This document shows positions 10,901 through 22,900 of a stretch of 64,000 nt of DNA, one piece after another. Position 1 is the stretch's first letter; each line of letters opens with the position of its first letter. Source of the DNA: Oikopleura dioica. Lineage: Eukaryota; Chordata; Appendicularia; Copelata; Oikopleuridae. The position numbers were made by a program, and so were the translations under genes. The stretch spans positions 11,974,501-12,038,500 of the forward strand of contig OU015568.1 in NCBI GenBank assembly GCA_907165135.1, written 5' to 3'. A model generated the notes under the pieces. It was given only the letters and a program-made list of their open reading frames with translations, did no database searches and was not told the origin of the DNA.

Positions 10901-13900
10901 CGCAGAACGAAATCACGACTTACGCTGGATTGATTACTACGAGGCCGAGTACGTATTCCCACATTTAACCGAAATCGTTAAGTCGAAAGTCCCACAAAAA
11001 TCGCCTGTTCCTACTTCCAAACCGATGGAAAAGTCCGGGTCGAAGTCGCATGGGGGGAGGAAATCTTCTCAGGTCGCGTCGACTCCGATGGTTGCTATGG
11101 AAAAACCGCCAAGATCATCTCTATCACCTATTTTGGAAAGTAGACGCCGATTGGACATGGAAAATCTGGGAGATACAACCGCTACATCTATTTTGGACTC
11201 GTCGGTAGCTCCAGCCGAGCCGTCAGATCGCTGGTACTCTGGTGGTACTCTTTATGAAACTGCCGAGGACATGTCAGCTGATGCTACAGTGATTTCGGAG
11301 GTTGCTGCGCCCGACAATAGCCATATGTCAGTCGATAAACAAAATTCAACAGTAGTTGAGGGCTCAGCAACTGAAAACAGCAAGAAAAGAACCCGTCCAA
11401 AGTCTTCACCAGATCGTCAATACTCAGCCGGCGCCGATCCGAATGCGACTTTAACCGAAGTTGGAGCAGCTCATCTCCCGAAACATACAAAACGAGCACA
11501 CCGTGAAACGAGGCCCGTCGAACCTCTAAACATCGGCACAAACTCGGGTCAGTCATACGACTAAGCGCAAGTACTGCCCCACTCAGGTCCCCTATTCATC
11601 GACCGGGGCCTGAAAAGGTACGGAAATTATCACAGTTTACCGTCGCCGACGTATTTTGAGTTCTTCTACATGTGCAGCTACTCCTTCATGTCATCACCGC
11701 TCGGACATCACGAAAACTTCGCATCTGATTCAAGCTTTTTCCCAAAAAAGGGTTTTTTAACGCGAATCAGACTGCCTCGACGTTTCGAACCTGCCATGTT
11801 ACTCATCTTACGCTTATACTCCTGCAAAAATCACACACTTTGGCCTTAGAGGACGTTTCAGTCTCATGGGGGGTATTGGGATCTTAGATTCGTTAGACTC
11901 CCTCGTCCCCTAAGGTCACTTGCTTATCTAGATCGAGCTTTGCTCGGTCGCCGCCGTGTATTTCTCTCCATTCGGTAATTCACGCAGTTCGTGAATTAAC
12001 CTCTATTTTACTCCAGCTCGAAATACAGACGTCAAAGATACTTTACTCGTTTTCTTCACTCGTCCAGATATAGAGAGCAGGCAAACTACGCTAGAAGTGG
12101 GAGATTCAGCAGAAGCTAGGATCCCTTCACTAGTGAAATGTTTCACAACATTGGATGCAGCGGATTCCCATTGACTATCCGCATGTTCTGTTTGTCGAGC
12201 GAGAAGGTTGAGCGATCGGATCGATTCTCGGACGAGCTGCTCCGCAAGAGCTTTGCCAGAGTTCTTCGCGAGTCCAAGATGATCAGAATTACGCGAAACT
12301 GGAAGTTTTGCTGTGTAGCTCAATGCATCGGCCTTGGACTTGACAGAGATCATCTTAGGGAATTTTCCGAAGGATGGACCGTCACGTGACATCGTTTCAT
12401 TCACCATGAGTCGCAAAAGATTGCCATCAAAAGGATTGTGCATTCGACTTCCGTAGATGACTCCCTCGAGCATCTTCTCTGTGATTCCGGGGCGATTCCG
12501 CATCTTTGCAGAAACAGCAAGAGCCGCTCGGATATCGGCGACTGTAAAATCGTACTCTTGGCTCCAACCAAGAGTTCCAAATCCCTTTCGCTCAAGAATA
12601 AGTGAATGGAGAAGTGACAGCTGAAGATGATCAGAAGACATTCGAGAGGGCCATAAGTCGCTGATGCGCTCCATGCTTCTTCTGAGACCAGGAGGAGCTT
12701 CGACGCACATCTTAACTGAGCGCCGAAGAATCGCTGGTGAAAATGTTGAAACAGATTCTGAAGTTAACCACAAACGGAAATCTTCGTGAATATCAGGCGC
12801 AGCGAGGTCCCCTTCAAGCTTTTCAAGCCAGCTGGATGCCAAGTGACAGTTTTTCAACAAAAGCCATTTCCCAGAGCGCAGACATTCTTTGAACACGCTA
12901 AATGTCGCATCGTTGTCCTCTTCTAAAGCCGCCTCGACCAGTGCTTGGCCCTGTGCCTCGGCTAATCCAGCGATGTCATTGGAAGGATCAGCGCCGCCAG
13001 AGAGAATAAAAAGCTTTGGTGTGTCAGCACCACCGACTTGAGAGATGAATTCCATCGCGCCAAGGCCAGATTCAGGCATGTCTGCAATGCGCGATATTAA
13101 ATTTGAAGCAGAAGCGGCGAAACGATCAGGTCTTCGCTGAGCGATAACCGCCATTTGCTCAACCTTTAATGAGGTGTCTATTTTCAATAATATACTGATT
13201 CGATATTGAAATTCATAATTAACAAATAATATTTGTCAAATATATTCGAAATAACAGAACCTTCCCTTCGAAAAATTGCCACCTTTTGGACTTTCATTTT
13301 CTGGATATTCACCGGCGAGCCATGAAGAAAGCTCTCTTTCGCTTGCAGAGAGCTTTTGTGAGAACTCTCGATGCCCCGAAGTCATAATATTAAACCAGTC
13401 CTGACTGGGGAACTCTCTCGGGAATAGTGCTGCGACGAGATGAAGTGATGCTGAAACTTCATGATCTTTTGAAGCCATGTTTTGAACAAAACTGACTACG
13501 AGCTTGATGAATTCTGATTGTAGTTTGTCTACTGGCTTCTGATGGTACTTTTTGAGGATATGATCGAACATGACTGTAATACAGTGCAAGCCAGTTGTGT
13601 ACATGACATCCAAGCTTTGGATGTCTTAGGTGGGTTTCAAAATTACCGGGGCAAAACTACTTTTGCTGTATTTCCGACCAGAGTCATTCAAACCCAGACA
13701 TCCATATATGAGTCGACTTAGAATTTTATGATCTTTGTCTGGAACATTGGAATTTCCGATAACTCAAGAATTGTCGGATTTTTTATCGGTTTTTCCTAGT
13801 TTTTGAGTTATCGGAAAGTCCAATGCTCTAGCAAAAGAGCAGAAAATTCTGAGTCGATACATATATAGATTTCTGGGGTTTGTATGACTCTGATCGAAGC

Positions 13901-16900
13901 TAGAGGGAAAGTAGTTTTGCCCCGGTAATTTTGAAACCCACCTTGGATCTGAAAGAAACTCGTGGCTGCCGATGATGCCAGTGGCGAGTATTTGTTCCGC
14001 TCGATTGCGAGTTCTTCTTTGATTCTCGAGTTCTCATCGAGTGTTTGTTTGATCTCCTTGGCAGATTTCTTCGAGCTTTGGAGGCTGCTGATGAGCTTGT
14101 CGTTGTCAAGAATATTTCCCTCTGATTTGATGAGAGTTTCGAGGAGATCATTTTCAATTTTGATGATTTTGAGACGCAAGTCTTCTTCCTTCTTGACAAG
14201 TGTAGTCATTTTCTCCTCGAGTTCTGGCTGTTCAGCGCGCAGAGCGACGGACAATAGTTGATGTTCAAGACCTTTTCTAGTCATTGAGAAAATAACAGGG
14301 TTCGCAAGGCCAGATATTGATGGTAAATCATCGTATGTAAGAGTTTTTGATGCAAGGAGCAGTTTGAAATTGGGATTGATATCAATCACTTTGTCGCTGA
14401 TTTTGATGCTTGGTCGGGTGCCAATTGTGTGTACATTTGCTTTCAAGACTTCCACGATGAAAGCGGAAAGTTTGGTGATATTCTCAATCATCAACGTTTT
14501 ACCAAATCTTAGAGCAAGTTCGACACTTGACTGGAAAGCATCTGAATGCTCATCTACAGTTTCTATCTTTTGTTCGGCAAAGTAGGCCTTGAGGAAAGTC
14601 TGCGCCCGACCGGATTGATCGATGATCATGGGCGTTTTGGAGAATGACATGAGACTTTCTGTATTTTCCAAAGACAACTGATCGTTTGGCATGCCTTTGT
14701 GGTGATATTCAAGAAGCTTAGCTTCAGTAGAAAGGAATTCGAGGAGTTTGAAGTCTTGGCAATTGTAGCGGAGTTTCCAATCGCTAAATACTTTATTTCT
14801 CTCGACCTCGTGACGGCAAGACAGATAGACAATATGCGCTGCAGCGAGAAGAGATTGGATCGGAAGTTGAATTTGGGTCGTCTGCAGATTTTTAAGTCCT
14901 TCCTTCCATCTCGATTTTTCTTTCGACAAATCTTTTATCAACTTTCCAGCCTTGTGCAATCGCTTGTTCGCGTCTTCTAGGCGGTTTTCAAGTCTGGCTG
15001 CTTCGGAGGTTTTTTGTTCGAATTCACCGCGGAGCACGGCAACGCGTTCTTCTACAGTCGCTATTCCACTTCCTAGTTTCTCAACTTGCAATTCGGCAGC
15101 TCGGAGGCCTCGCAAGAGTTTTTGCTCCTCCTGCTCTAGCGGTGCGATGCGCTCGAGGACTGCTGCGTATTGCACATTCGCTGTTACCCATGCAGCCAGA
15201 GGGGCTGCAGCTACTGAAGCTCGTTTTGCAACGTCTGCTTGGAAAGATTTGGCTTTCTTTTGCATCAAAGCTTCAACAGCTTCTCGTGAGGAAGGAGGAG
15301 TGTTTCTCGCATCAAACTCTCGGATATCGTCCTTTACACCTCGTTTGCCAAGGAACTGCTTCATTCCTGTCCAGGAAGTATCATCATTTCCCATCAGCTT
15401 GAGTACACCTTCCAAAATATCTCGAATAACTTCAGGTGGAGCTCTCAAGTGTCGGATTTCATTGAGCGACGAAGTCTGGATATTGCCAACAGCTTCTTTT
15501 GCTTCATCAATGAGCGGCTGAACTTCACTCAATTCAGCTTCGATCTTTGCTTTTCGACGGTTGATATTTTCGCGTTCCTTGTCCGCGTCTTTCTTACGCT
15601 TCGACATTTCATCTTTTTGCGTTTCCGCGCCGCCCATCGCTTCTTGGATTGCTTGTAGAGCTGCATCAGCTTCTTCTCGTTTTAGTTTCAGAACCTTCTG
15701 CTGCTCAACAACATCCTTTTCGAGCTCTGCAACAGTCTTCCCTGCTTCTGCTAGTTTATGCAGACCAGTTTCCAGTTTAGTCGTCCGTTCAGTAAAGCTG
15801 TTCTTTTTGTTGTCGTAAATTTCGGAGATCGCTTTCAAGAACACTGCATATTGGGCTGGATTCCAACCGTGATCTCGGTGCAATTCTACCGCATGACCTG
15901 AAATTGTCTCTGTTCCTTCTCCAAGAGACAGTCTTTTGTTGGCGACGCTTCTCAGCGTCTCATGTGACCATCGCTGAAGAACGATAATTTTCGACTTTTT
16001 CGTCAGCGCTGGGCATTGATTCCAACACTCTGAGAGTGCCTTACTTCCCGTTTCTAGGGATAGAACTAGGCGGATGTTTTCTTTTGCTCGTTTGACAAAG
16101 AGATCTGTCGCAGTCATGCTCATTGCGCTTGCTTCAGCACGCAGTTGACTTTGATCTATTTCTTCCGCTGACCAAAGACCTGGGACTGTTCCCTGTGCAA
16201 GAAGAGAATTAGCGTAGACGTAAATTTGTCCATTCTCAAGGTGATGTGATTCGATAAGAATCACTACAGACTTGTTTTCAATAGAAGCAGCGCCAAGAGC
16301 GGTGCGGAAGAAATTCTTGACAGCTTTATCAGTGACATTCGTTACCGATGGGGACATTACGTCAAAATGGAGTGAATAGGCGCCTAGCTGGACAGAAGTT
16401 CGACGGCCAGATCCTGATGGACCGATAAGTACGATGTTGCCACCTTTATTTGATAGCTGAGATGTCACCGATACGATGGATTGCGTGAGTTGCTGCGATA
16501 AGACAAGCCCGCCAGTCGGCAAGTCTCGAATTTCACGTTCGAAGTTGCCTGCCGTTTCAAGCAAGCGCTTTTGCAGATCATTCATATCCATTGCATGCAA
16601 CTTTCCGTCTCTCTTAGGAAAGAAAAGCTCTTTCTCCATAGTTGCTCCTTGGAATGCTGTGTCGTAAATTCGCTCGTGATTTTCATCAATCATTCTGTCG
16701 CGGAAAATCCGATCAGCTTCAAACTTCCATATTGCCCAATGGTTTTTGCTCTTGAAGCTTTGACATGCTTTTGCCCACTGATTGAGATGACTCAAGGAAA
16801 AATTGTAGTGTGGCGCTTCCTTGGGTCCCAATTGCGCGGTCAAATTCGAGAAAGCGCGAGCAGTACTATGCGACATATCGTCGTACGGACCATTTGGAAA

Positions 16901-19900
16901 GGTGGTCTTCCAAAAGTGTCTGCAAATTTTTGGATCTCCCTGTCATTCGGTACTTCTAACACAAGCGTTTGTACAATTGAGCTGAGGCGCATGTCAACTT
17001 GGCCACGGTTAGGGTTCGAAGTGATGATGAATTTGAATTTTTCAATCGAAACGAACTCACGCTCATCGTTGTAAAACCCACCACGGGAAATGAGTTGAGT
17101 CATGAAAGCGTAGAGCATGTTCGTACCCCATTTGTCCTTCTGTGGAATGTTGACTCCGCGGACGAGAATAATCGCTTGATCAAAACCCTTTGGTCGGATG
17201 ACGCGTCCGTTTTTACCCTGGCCGATTATACCGACAGATTCAATTAAGTTCACAAGCTCAGTGGGGATTGACATACTTGAGCAATTCATCTCAACGAAAT
17301 TACATGAAGGGAATTGACCCTGACAGTATTTGACAAGCAAACTTTTTCCGCAACCATCATTTCCAAGCAATGATACGCCTCTGACACCAGAGTGGATCCA
17401 GTGCTTCAAGCTCTCGGCATTTGCAAGCAGAGACTTTGTGGCGACAATTTCGCTATCATGAGATGGAGTTGGTGCCTGTAGGTTGCCATCCTTGTCGATC
17501 GCCATCGTAAGATCGGCTGCGAGACCAATTTCTTTGTATACTTTTTCAGCAAGTTTTTGTCGACCAGCGACGGAAAGACCGCTCGAGATATTCTTAAAGC
17601 CAGCGATGACAAACTTTTCTTTTGTCACATCACTCCAATCCTGATATCGAACTGCATCAAGCAACCTTATCAGCTTGCTTCGGCGGGAGATTACATGCTC
17701 AGGATGTTGTTCGATCCAGTTTATACCACGAAGAAGAATCGCTTTAGTCCATTGAGTCGCATCGGTTTTCACTGACTCAGATGGTGATAATTTACTGATG
17801 ACAGTAGAAGCGATCTTGAAACTGTCAATTTCTTCAGTCGAAAGGAAAATAACTCCCATTCGAGAAATAGTAGCTGGTGATGCATGCCGGAGATCCGCGG
17901 TTTCGAACAAAAAGTTTACATTATTACCGAACTGAATTCGCTCTCCATTTGGAAGGGTAAGCAAGCGATTATCGTCAAGCACTGAATTTAGCGCCTCGAT
18001 CCAGTCAGGGTCGATCTCACCATCGCAAATGATCCAATGATGATGCTCAAGTTCTCTGTTGACCTGCCGAGCAGCAGCTGTCAGAATACCATCTGTCCAT
18101 TCTCTCGTGTCCGGGTCCATTTTACCCAGTAAGCGTTCACGAGAAACCGCCTTTGGATTCATGTAATGGATCTTTAGCGAGCCTTTTTCGGCAGCAAACG
18201 CGTCGCCCAAGGTTCTCCAAAGGACCGATTTGCCACTTGATGGTGGTCCGCAGACGACAACACCAATTCTTTGTTCGAGCTGTTCGCTGAGCTCTAAGCA
18301 TTTTCTCGCAAATTCAGGATAGAAATATATTCCATCCGAATCGCACACTTTTTTAATGTTTTGTTCCATTGTGGAATCGGAGAGTTTCTTATTTTTGACC
18401 TCCGGAAAGACCCGTTGAATCAGGAAATCAAACTGGACAAGATCACTGAAAGTCAGCTTTGAGGTTGTGTTGATACTGACAGCGCGAACAGCGATTTCTT
18501 TCTCGTCGATTGCTCCTCCCATAGAGGCCCTTGATCTAAGCATCTTTCCAGCAGTATTGAGAACAGTTTTCAATGCTCGAAGGCCCCAGTCGTAGTGCTG
18601 GTGCTTTTCGAGTAAATCGCGGCAGAGAAGGAAGAGCTTGACGAGTCGTTGGCCAATGATCTCCTCTTGAAATCCTTCAGCAAAAAGCATGACGGTCGCG
18701 ATTGTTGTTATGTCAGGTTTGGACATTGCCACAGGTCTAAATAGCGCCTTGAGGTTATCTGGCAGCTTTCGTCGCCCACCGTAACCTTTTCCCGCTGGAT
18801 TGAGCGTGACAAAGATAGCGGTGTGTGAGGAGAGTTCGTTGTCAATATTTTGGAGCGTAACTGCCTTTGCTTTTGTCATTAGTGCAGTTTGTATGCCTTG
18901 AATGTCCATTGACACTGCTGAGAGGACAATTTCACTCAATCGGTTGAACTCATCAAAGCATCCCCAAGCACCGCTTCTACACAAGCCCATGAAAATTCTA
19001 CCCATGCTTTTCACATCAAGACCTTCGTCACAGTTGAAAACGAGTACATGCCGGCCAAGAAGGGATCCAAGCTCTTTTACAGATTCGGTCTTTCCCGTGC
19101 CAGCTGGGCCGTAAGGATTTCCACCGAGTCCAAGACTCAGAGCTTGAGTCAGAGTAAGGAAACATTTATCGGTCAATGAGGTGTGAACAAGTCGATTTGG
19201 AATGCCTTGATACTCCCATGAATACTCTTGCACCGAGTCGATCATTTGGCCGATCACGTTTCCTCCCTTTGAGTAGAAACGGAGCTGCTTGAGCCAGACC
19301 CAATCGTCAACACTTCTGCATTTCTCATCCGTCATCTGCTTAACAACATCTCGGTGATGCACTGCATCCAAAATCAGAGCAGTCAGTCGCGCCATTGAGA
19401 CCTGGTCATGTTCATCTTTCTGCGACGCAAGCTGGTGAATGAGCTCAACCATTTCCGTGTTCAGCTTTGAAAGTGAGCCAGATGAGATTGCTTTTTCGGC
19501 TTTTGCACAAAAGTCAATCTGATTTCTCAAACATTCTATTTGTGCTGGCGCAGCGCCTTTTCCGCGAAGGTATCCTTTGAGAACGTCCTTCGCAAGAGCA
19601 TCAACCTGGCCAAGCCAGTTTTCCGGATTATCATCTATCGTCACATTCCTGGAAAGATTGACCTTCTCTCCTCCGAGCGATTTTATTCCCATCACATGTG
19701 ATTCATCTTGTATCTCGAGGGCAGCGATTCCAGCGAACAGTTTTCTCAGATGAGTTTGAATCGATAAAGGTCGGCCGAGAATCTCAAGAAGATCATCATC
19801 TCCCAAGAAAAAGAACTTCGAGAATGAGTTTCGCTTTTCCTCCAAAAATGAGCTCAATGCTCGCTGGGATGCTTGAAGCTTTTGCAAGATTCGTTCAAGA

Positions 19901-22900
19901 TTGTCTACTAGACCGCTTGTCGTTGAAAATGAAACAGCTGTTTTCATGTGAAATGCTTGTGATAGAAGTGAGACGATGTTGCTGTGAGTCGACATAAACT
20001 GGGATTTTTCTGTTGCAAAGACGCCTTTGCAAAAGACTGGTTCCAGATAGAGCCATTTTCGTTGAATCTCGCAAAAAACTGAGATGACTTGATTGGTCGT
20101 TGACAATTTTTTTCTCCCAAAGAGCGATGGCATCGGTGAAATTTATTGAGTGAGGTGATTCTTTGAGTGTCGAAATGAGGCGTTCTTGATCACCAAGCTC
20201 TCCAAGAAGATCACTCCAGTCTTTGATCAATTGGACTTGCTTTCCAGTACTGTCACGAGCTTCCAAAATGGAGAACTCCGTACTGCCAGCCCATAGTTCC
20301 ACTTCCGCCAGTGATTCACGAATGGATATCTCAACATGTGCACGCTCGTTGATTCGCTTGAGCTTTTCTTGAATAGAAGTGTCATTGAGTTCCTTCGACT
20401 TTTGCAGTAGCGACGATAGTTGAAGCTTGTCAACTGATGTCCCCCCGTTCAATTCCTATCGTACGAAAGAGCTCGAGCCAATGATCAGTGGAGAAAGAGT
20501 CGCCTCGGCAAAGTGCCAACGCTGGAACGCATTGAAGCCAGCCTCGGAGACGTTCTTTGAGCCGCGTTTGCATTAGAGTCGGAGTTCCACTGGGATTCGT
20601 AAGTTCCTCGTCGAGCCATTTTTGACCAAGCTCTTGGAACTCGTGCATTCTGGATTTTACTTGCACCCATTCTGCATTTGTAAAAATCCCAAAGGCTTCC
20701 TCGAACTTTCCTATAAGACTCCAGTTCGATTCGTACTCTTCTATTTCACTCTTGAGTTGATTATATACGTCAAGTTGCATCGCTTCGAGTTCAAATATCT
20801 CCAGCTGTTTGTTCATTTGTTCAATCTCTTCATTCAGCGCTCTCATCTCCTCTGCCTTTTCGTTGATAAATGATGATATATTTTTGATTTTGGCATTATC
20901 GCTTAGAGAGTCGACCGTATCAGAAGGCTTGCCAGAGTTCCATTTTGCGAGTACAGCTTCAATTCGTCCTGAAAGTGTTTTCTTTTGCTCAAGTGTCGTC
21001 GATTTTAGTTGTTCGATTTTGTCCTCAGTTGATGCTTCGTATGAGTCTATAATAATGCCGAAGCCTTCCCAGTCTGACTGTAAGCTGCCAATATAAATTT
21101 CTTCGCGTGTAATATTCTGATGTAACTTTATTAGCTCCTTCATCTCCTCATATTTCTTTTTCATTGCGCTGGATAATTGCTTCGTAATTTCGTGATACTT
21201 TATTTGTTGCTGCGTGATATCGTCAATACTGTTTACTCTTGCTGTAAGTGCTTCTTTTGACTCTGATATAAATTTGCTCAGCTCTTTGCTTTCTTCTAAG
21301 ACTAGGTTTCTGATAGAGATACACAACTCGTTGTAGCATCGGGTGAGGAGCCCATCGACTTGTCGCTTGAATTGTGTTAAAGATACTGTGATACAGTCAT
21401 GTTTTATGATCTCAGGTAGCTTTTCTGCTTCTTTGCCTTTTTGCTTGATTTCTCGGAGAGCTTCCTCGAAGTCATTTACGCTTTTCAGAGGAGCAAATAT
21501 CGCATCCAAGTCGACAATGGCTGGGCAAATCCACTCGGCATGATTTTCTAAGATCGACTCGACTTGATGGAAAATGCCATCTGCTCTCTCATAAGCTGGA
21601 ACAAGCGCATCAGCGTTTGCAAGAGCGATTTTGGGAAAAGATCGCGCTCTGGACCAAGTCCACGGAAGGATTGGGGAAGATTTGTGATTCTCTTGATGTG
21701 GCTGTAAAATCGGGCCCGAGCGGTTTCTAGATCAGGTCTGAAGCAAAGCCCGGCTCCGTTGAAGATGAGGTCGAGTCTGATCTCCGGTAGACGGTCAACC
21801 AGAGTTTGCAAGCTGTATTTATAATGCACGTCGATGACTTTATACAGCTGCCGATCCCAGTGAATAAGCCATGCCTCGCACTGATCTTCGCCGTATACAA
21901 CTCTGACGTTTTCGACTTTCTCGCGCAACCGGCTGATTATTCCTTTCCATTTCTCTTCTTGTCGGATTAAATCAGTGTTGAGCAATTCTAGCACAAGCTT
22001 CTTCAGTTCAATATGTTTCTGAGTTATTTGATCATTTGCTGTTTTGAATTCTTCGGAGCAGGCTTGTAGCGAGCGGGCGAATTTCTCCAGCTCATCTGGA
22101 TTCTCCCATTTCATTTGCTTCTCGTTTCTTGCTATGTTCTTAATGAGAGCTTCGAACTCAATCGCTTTCTTTAACAGCATCGGCTTCGTCGAGGGGATCA
22201 TCTTGCTGCCAATCGTGTTGTAGAAACTCGCGACTTGTTGGAGCAAAACACCCGCTCGATAAAAACGCGCTGCTTTTCGGCAATTTTGTTGCACCTTCAT
22301 ATTCACTGGGAGTCTAAGCGCATGGATTTGCTTGACCTCGCATAGTAGCGATTCCCAGCGATCCGAGAACGAGAGCTCGAGCTTCTTTGTATTTTCGTTA
22401 AAGTGAAAAACATCCGACTTTTGGTCGAAATCGATGATCATATCGTCGGTTTCATCCTGAATATCTTCTTGCCACTGATGAAACAACTCCAGCCTCCGTG
22501 CATGTTCTTTTTGGTGGCGTTCTTTAGCACGAGTAGCAATTGATTCCGAGTGAACGGCTTCTCCAAGTTTATGAATGTTCCTCGCGATGCCCTCTTGCCA
22601 GAATGAATATATCATCTTCTTGATTGGGTTAAGATCTTCGGTTTTGTCTTCCATCGTCGCTTCCAGCGCAATTTCTAGCTTCTCCGCTACTGCTGCTCTT
22701 CGGTCGGGCATGTATCTCAGAATCGAGGTGCATTGACTGCATCTACTAACGATTTGCGTTGGCGATTTCGATTGATCGAGCATTTTTCTGACGAAATCGT
22801 CTAGTTCCGATCCATATCGCTCGATGAGGCTCTTCCCGATCTTTTCAGCAGACGCTTCTGGATTACTGACGTCTACTCTTGGAACAACAAGAGCTTTTCC

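Larger units (their letters stand above)
5713..12129 (+). mobile_element. Ty3/gypsy LTR retrotransposon, full-length, inserted in DYNC2H1
   Basis: A complete element with a 183-bp 5' LTR, primer-binding site, a gag-pro-RT-RNaseH ORF, an overlapping integrase ORF in the -1 frame, a G-rich tract and a 256-bp 3' LTR. The domain order (protease, RT, RNase H, integrase) is that of Ty3/gypsy (Metaviridae); O. dioica carries several such lineages, the Tor elements. I see no envelope-like ORF after integrase. CTAG (or CTAGT) flanks both ends as a target-site duplication. Outside one 73-bp gap I saw no LTR difference, and the ORFs are long, so insertion is probably recent. The element is antisense to its host gene. 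Confidence 0.95.

Noticed and set aside
14952-15818. Long plus-strand ORFs (Ser-rich) over the dynein stalk
   Set aside because: They are antisense to the coiled-coil coding sequence of DYNC2H1, with no independent start or splice context.
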